This document shows positions 60,229 through 64,000 of a stretch of 64,000 bases of DNA, in pieces. The position numbers were made by a program, and so were the translations under genes. The stretch comes from Sulfurimicrobium sp031426915 (GTDB taxonomy: Bacteria > Pseudomonadota > Gammaproteobacteria > Burkholderiales > Sulfuricellaceae): positions 62,001-126,000 of the forward strand of contig JASJPB010000025.1 of assembly GCA_031426915.1 (NCBI GenBank), read 5' to 3'. The stretch's first letter is position 1. The number at the start of each line of letters is the position of its first letter. The notes beneath the pieces were generated by a model, which saw only the letters and a list, made by a program, of their open reading frames with translations, made no database searches and was not told where the DNA came from.

Positions 60229-61028
60229 GCTTCGCCCCGGACTGGAGCCTGCTGCTGCCGGCCTTCCTCGCCGGCCTGCTGGTGCTCGCCACCCACGTAC
60301 CGCTCGGCATGCAGGTTCTGGCGCGGGGTATCGTGTTCATCGACCTGGCCATTGCCCAGATCGCCGGGCTGGGCGTCATCGCCGCGGATGCCCTGGGCTT
60401 CGAACCCCAGGGCTGGGCGGTCCAGCTGGCGGCGGTGAGTGCAGCCTTGCTGGGCGCCGCACTCCTGACCTATAGCGAAAAACGCTGGCCGGAGGTGCAG
60501 GAAGCACTGATCGGCGCCCTGTTCGTGCTGGCGGCAAGCGGCGGCGCGCTGCTGCTGGCAAACAACCCGCACGGTGGGGAGCATCTCAAGGATTTGCTGG
60601 TGGGACAGATTCTCTGGGTCAATCCGGCCCAGTTATGGCCGGTGGCCTTGCTGACCGCCCCCATCCTTGCCCTGTGGTTCGGCTGGCGCGATCACCTGGG
60701 ACGATTCGGCTTCTATGGCCTGTTCGCCTGCGCGGTAACCGTATCGGTTCAGCTGGTGGGCATCTACCTGGTATTCGCCACGCTGATCATTCCATCCCTT
60801 GCCACGCGTCATTACGCTCCACGCCTGCGCCTGCCCGTCGGTTATGGGCTTGGCGGCGCAAGCTATGCGCTGGGGCTCCTGTTCGCAACCTGGTTTGACT
60901 TGCCCCCGGGAGCGCTCATCGTTTGGACATTGGCACTGCTGGGCGTAATAGGTTACTGGGCTGGACCCAAATCGGGGAATCTCCTATTGAGCAATCAGGT
61001 CGATACCCCTAAAATGCAATCTTCCTAG
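60225..61028 (+). CDS. Metal ABC transporter permease (ABC-3 family, ZnuB-like)
   Basis: An inner-membrane permease of 267 residues with seven to eight hydrophobic helices, belonging to the ABC-3 family of zinc/manganese/iron transporters. Typical segments are LLPAFLAGLLVLATHVPLG at the start, IVFIDLAIAQIAGLG near 36-50, and VGIYLVFATLIIPSLATRHY near 178-197. It overlaps the binding protein gene by four bases. The ABC ATPase that should power it is absent from this cluster, and the next gene downstream is the helical/STAS protein. Confidence 0.9.
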   Translation: MSFAPDWSLLLPAFLAGLLVLATHVPLGMQVLARGIVFIDLAIAQIAGLGVIAADALGFEPQGWAVQLAAVSAALLGAALLTYSEKRWPEVQEALIGALFVLAASGGALLLANNPHGGEHLKDLLVGQILWVNPAQLWPVALLTAPILALWFGWRDHLGRFGFYGLFACAVTVSVQLVGIYLVFATLIIPSLATRHYAPRLRLPVGYGLGGASYALGLLFATWFDLPPGALIVWTLALLGVIGYWAGPKSGNLLLSNQVDTPKMQSS

Positions 61029-61040
61029 CAGGACAATACT

Positions 61041-62231
61041 GTGCTTTCCTTTTTCCGCAAATCCAAGCAAGACGAGCCCGCGCCTAAAAAGCCGGCAGCC
61101 GCAGACAAGCCCGCGCCCATCACCGATCCGAAACTAGCGCCGCCACCAGCCGCGCCAGCTCCGGCCGTGGCTCCCCAAGTGCAGCCCGGCACCAATGAAG
61201 AAGTCGTCGTGTTTGAAAGCATCAGCGCGGATGCCTGTTCGGTGGTGGAAGAAGCAGCGGTGTACTACGCCAACAACCTGGCGGATCAAGCTGTGATGGT
61301 CTTGAATCAATACGTTCACGAACATCCGGAAAAAAAGGAAATGCAGCCCTGGCTGATGCTGTTTGATCTGTACCAGCTGCTCAACAACAAACAGGCTTTC
61401 AACGAATTGTCGATGCAGTTCGTGGTCAAGTTCGAGCGCTCGGCACCGATCTGGAAAACGCCGACGACACCCGCTCCCGCCAAGAAGCTCGACCCGGTGC
61501 GGAAAGACCTCATTACCCTGGGCAGCAATCTTGCCGCCGGCCCCGAACTGGAAAAAATTTGCCAGCTGGCCAAGAGCACCGACAATGCGCGGCTGGATGT
61601 GGGCAACATCGCCACGGTGGATCTGGGCGGCTGCAAGCTGATGCAGGAAGGCTTGCTGGGCTGCCGCAAAAAAGGTCAGCTAGTTCAGCTTGAGGGCGTG
61701 GATCGCCTGGTGGCGGTGCTGAAAAAACAGATCTCCTCGGATAGACACGGCGATGAGGACCGCCTGGCCTGGCTGTTGCTGTTTGAAATCTATCAATGGC
61801 TGGGCAAGGAAGCGGAATATGAGGACTTGGCCATCGAATACGCAGTTACCTTCGAAATCTCACCCCCCGCCTGGGAAGCCGTCAAACCCGCGCTGACCGC
61901 CGCTCAGACGAAACCCAAAGCGCCGCTGGCCGCAGCCGAACCGGTTGAGGAAGATGCGTTTCCTCTCCATGGCGTAATATCCGAGTCCAGCCAAGCGCAG
62001 CTTCAGGCGCTCTCCAATTTCGCGGCGGACAAGCAGGAAGTGCGCATCAACATGGCCCAGGTAACGCGCGTGGATTTCGTTGCCGTGGGGAATTTCATGG
62101 GCACGCTGATCAGCCTTACCCAGGCGGGGAAAAAAGTGCTGCTGTTTGAAGCCAACGAATTGATCCAGGCCCTGTTCAATGTCATGGGCGTGTCCGAATT
62201 CGCCACCTTGATGCGCAAAAAAACGCGTTGA
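61041..62231 (+). CDS. Tandem helical/STAS-domain protein
   Basis: A 396-residue soluble protein with an internal duplication. After a K/P/A-rich disordered N-terminus (1-55) comes a helical repeat at about 103-139 (PWLMLFDLYQLL ... VVKFERSAPIW), a STAS-like domain at about 157-231, a second helical repeat at about 243-279 (AWLLLFEIYQWL ... AVTFEISPPAW), a linker, and a second, clearer STAS domain at about 306-395 (VRINMAQVTRVDFVAVGNFMG). STAS domains bind nucleotides or partner proteins in anti-sigma-factor systems; no sigma regulator is near. The start is a GTG at 61041. It lies 40 bp upstream of hslV. Function unknown. Confidence 0.75.
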   Translation: MLSFFRKSKQDEPAPKKPAAADKPAPITDPKLAPPPAAPAPAVAPQVQPGTNEEVVVFESISADACSVVEEAAVYYANNLADQAVMVLNQYVHEHPEKKEMQPWLMLFDLYQLLNNKQAFNELSMQFVVKFERSAPIWKTPTTPAPAKKLDPVRKDLITLGSNLAAGPELEKICQLAKSTDNARLDVGNIATVDLGGCKLMQEGLLGCRKKGQLVQLEGVDRLVAVLKKQISSDRHGDEDRLAWLLLFEIYQWLGKEAEYEDLAIEYAVTFEISPPAWEAVKPALTAAQTKPKAPLAAAEPVEEDAFPLHGVISESSQAQLQALSNFAADKQEVRINMAQVTRVDFVAVGNFMGTLISLTQAGKKVLLFEANELIQALFNVMGVSEFATLMRKKTR

Positions 62232-62271
62232 CTCTATAATTCCTGCTTTCTTCGTTAACGCGGAAATTCTG

Positions 62272-62808
62272 ATGGAACAATACCACGGCACCACCATCCT
62301 CTCCGTCCGTCGCGGCGCCTGTGTTGCCATGGGCGGCGACGGCCAGGTGACGCTGGGCAACATCGTGGTCAAGGCCACGGCGCGCAAGGTGCGGCGTCTT
62401 TACCACGAAAAGATTCTGGCCGGATTCGCCGGCGGCACGGCGGATGCATTCACGCTGTTCGAACGCTTCGAAGCCAAACTGGAAAAGCACCAGGGACACC
62501 TGTTGCGTAGCGCGGTGGAACTGGCCAAGGACTGGCGCACCGACCGCATGCTGCGCCGTCTCGAAGCCATGCTGACCGTGGCCGACCACGAGACCTCGCT
62601 GATCATCACCGGCAACGGCGACGTACTGGAGCCTGAATATGGCCTGCTGGCTATCGGCAGCGGTGGCCCCTATGCCCAGAGCGCGGCGCGCGCGCTGCTC
62701 GACCACACCGACCTGGCGCCGGCAGACATCGTGAAGAAATCCCTTACCATCGCGGCGGACTTGTGCATCTATACCAATCAGAATCACCTCATCGAAGTGC
62801 TTGAATAA
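62272..62808 (+). CDS. hslV: HslV peptidase subunit
   Basis: HslV is the proteolytic chamber of the HslUV (ClpYQ) ATP-dependent protease. The 178-residue protein has the expected processed N-terminus: the catalytic threonine lies in TTILSVRR (T7 or T8 before removal of the leader), and the proteasome-type core GGDGQVT and AGGTADAF segments follow. hslU lies 104 bp downstream, separated by a long inverted repeat whose left arm touches the hslV stop codon. Confidence 0.96.
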   Translation: MEQYHGTTILSVRRGACVAMGGDGQVTLGNIVVKATARKVRRLYHEKILAGFAGGTADAFTLFERFEAKLEKHQGHLLRSAVELAKDWRTDRMLRRLEAMLTVADHETSLIITGNGDVLEPEYGLLAIGSGGPYAQSAARALLDHTDLAPADIVKKSLTIAADLCIYTNQNHLIEVLE

Positions 62809-62894
62809 GCTTGTAGCTGGTGGCTTGTAGCCAGTAGCTAATATATAGCGCGAGCCATTCGGAGCTACAGGCAACAAGCTACTCGCTACCAGCT
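62808..62894 (+). repeat. Long imperfect inverted repeat between hslV and hslU
   Basis: The arms 62808-62839 and 62863-62894 are 32 bases each and pair at 26 positions around a 23-base loop. Each arm is built from short repeats of the type gcttgtagc/agctac. The left arm includes the last base of the hslV stop codon; the right arm ends about eight bases before the hslU Shine-Dalgarno sequence (aaagg). It would form a strong hairpin in the hslVU message, without a U-tract, and could set the ratio of the two subunits or stabilise the hslV mRNA. Confidence 0.7.
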
Positions 62895-62912
62895 ATCAAC
62901 CGAAAGGTAACC

Positions 62913-64000
62913 ATGTCCGAAATGACCCCCCAGGAAATCGTCCACGAACTCGACAAGCACATCATCGGCCAGGACGCCGCGAAGCGCGCCGTGGCCATTG
63001 CGTTGCGCAACCGCTGGCGCCGCAGTCAGGTGGCCGAGCCCTTGCGCCAGGAAATCACGCCCAAGAACATTCTCATGATCGGGCCCACCGGCGTGGGCAA
63101 GACCGAAATCGCGCGACGCCTGGCCCGGCTCGCCAATGCGCCCTTCATCAAGGTGGAGGCGACCAAATTCACCGAGGTGGGCTATGTCGGGCGCGACGTG
63201 GATTCCATCATCCGCGACCTGGCGGAAATCGCCATCAAGCAGACGCGCGAACAGGAAACGCGCAAGGTGCGCTTCCGCGCCGAGGAGCACGCCGAGGAGC
63301 GCGTCCTCGACGCCCTGCTGCCCCCGGCACGCGATGGCGGCGAGGCGGAAAGCGCCACGCGCCAGAAATTCCGCAAGATGCTGCGCGAAGGCCAACTCGA
63401 CGACAAGGAAATCGAAATCGAGGTCGCCGCAACCCAGGCCCACATGGAAATTCTCGCGCCGCCGGGCATGGAGGACCTTACATCGCAGATCCAGGGCATG
63501 TTCCAGAACCTCGGCACCACGCGCCATAAAACGCGCAAGCTCCGGATTCGCGAAGCGATGAAACTGCTCACCGAGGAGGAAGCCCTCAAGCTCATCAATG
63601 ACGAGGAGCTGAAAATAACCGCGGTGCAAAACGTGGAACAAAACGGCATCGTGTTCCTGGACGAGATCGACAAGATCACCAGTCGTTCCGAAAGCTCGGG
63701 CTCGGACGTGTCGCGTCAGGGCGTGCAGCGCGACCTGCTGCCGCTAGTGGAAGGCACCACCGTCAGCACCAAATACGGCATGATCAAGACCGACCACATC
63801 CTGTTCATCTGCAGCGGCGCGTTCCATCTCGCCAAGCCTTCCGACCTGGTGCCCGAACTGCAGGGCCGCCTGCCGATACGGGTCGAACTCACCAGCCTGG
63901 GCGTCAACGATTTCGAGCAAATCCTCACCAACACCGATGCCTGCCTCACGCGTCAGTACCAGGCTCTGCTGGAAACCGAAGGGGTGAGCCTGGAGTTCAG
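62913..64000 (+). CDS. hslU: HslU ATPase subunit (ClpY), truncated by the window end
   Basis: HslU is the AAA+ hexamer that unfolds substrates and feeds them to HslV. The first 362 residues are present; the gene continues past the right edge. Visible are the start TPQEIVHELDKHIIGQDAAK, Walker A GPTGVGKT at 57-64, the acidic and helical intermediate domain (about 110-235) and Walker B VFLDEID with sensor-type residues after it. The ATG at 62913 follows an aaagg Shine-Dalgarno sequence. Confidence 0.96.
   Translation, partial: MSEMTPQEIVHELDKHIIGQDAAKRAVAIALRNRWRRSQVAEPLRQEITPKNILMIGPTGVGKTEIARRLARLANAPFIKVEATKFTEVGYVGRDVDSIIRDLAEIAIKQTREQETRKVRFRAEEHAEERVLDALLPPARDGGEAESATRQKFRKMLREGQLDDKEIEIEVAATQAHMEILAPPGMEDLTSQIQGMFQNLGTTRHKTRKLRIREAMKLLTEEEALKLINDEELKITAVQNVEQNGIVFLDEIDKITSRSESSGSDVSRQGVQRDLLPLVEGTTVSTKYGMIKTDHILFICSGAFHLAKPSDLVPELQGRLPIRVELTSLGVNDFEQILTNTDACLTRQYQALLETEGVSLEF

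Overview
The window is a chromosomal segment of a GC-rich Gram-negative bacterium, most likely a betaproteobacterium of the Nitrosomonadales type (iron/sulfur-oxidiser relatives). This rests on gene content and operon order: pepP-ubiH-ubi hydroxylase-dsbC, dapF-DUF484-xerC, dacC-dat-ybeD-lipB-lipA, the NDUFA9-like protein beside cca and slt, and the 'ferrooxidans' type glutamate-cysteine ligase. The assignment is inference; no rRNA gene is present. One tRNA gene, tRNA-Ala(CGC), lies at 6288-6363. About 65 protein genes are supported, two of them cut by the window edges: a family-51 transglycosylase at the left and hslU at the right.

Layout. 1-5.2 kb: truncated peptidoglycan glycosyltransferase, a 181-bp element with perfect 18-bp terminal inverted repeats, a YlqF-type GTPase, and a c-di-GMP protein with a periplasmic CXXCH haem motif. 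5.6-10.4 kb: DUF5610 protein, tRNA-Ala, gshA, fbp and a TrpB2-type synthase. 10.4-12.6 kb: the only clearly accessory stretch, with a low-GC islet (membrane protein, apparently frameshifted unknown gene, one-helix protein), a REP-like palindrome, a 17-C homopolymer and a TumE/TumA-like toxin-antitoxin pair behind a strong, apparently leaderless promoter. 12.7-20.2 kb: slp, cca, NDUFA9-like, slt, a secreted protein, a 272-bp nested-palindrome element that supplies the ilvA stop codon, and ilvA.

20.4-37.8 kb is dominated by phosphate and polyphosphate genes: phoU-ppx, pap (tandem PPK2), and a yggX-ppk1-ParA-like-CYTH/CHAD cluster. Among them are an flgP-flgT pair, a long atypical pyruvate kinase, two GT4 glycosyltransferases and a phospholipase C-like protein. 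37.9-50.9 kb: two lipid A-type acyltransferases, a sorbosone-dehydrogenase-like protein, small methyltransferases, dapF-DUF484-xerC and the ubiquinone/dsbC operon. 50.9-64 kb: rlpA, dacC-dat-ybeD-lipB-lipA, DUF1456-RIO1 kinase-YkgJ, a metal uptake locus (porin, binding protein, permease, but no ATPase), a tandem helical/STAS protein, and hslVU separated by a long hairpin.

The most interesting idea is that ppk1, a ParA-type ATPase and a CHAD protein form one translationally coupled unit that makes, binds and spatially distributes polyphosphate granules. The linkage is seen in the sequence and CHAD binding to polyphosphate is known; granule positioning by this ParA is inference.
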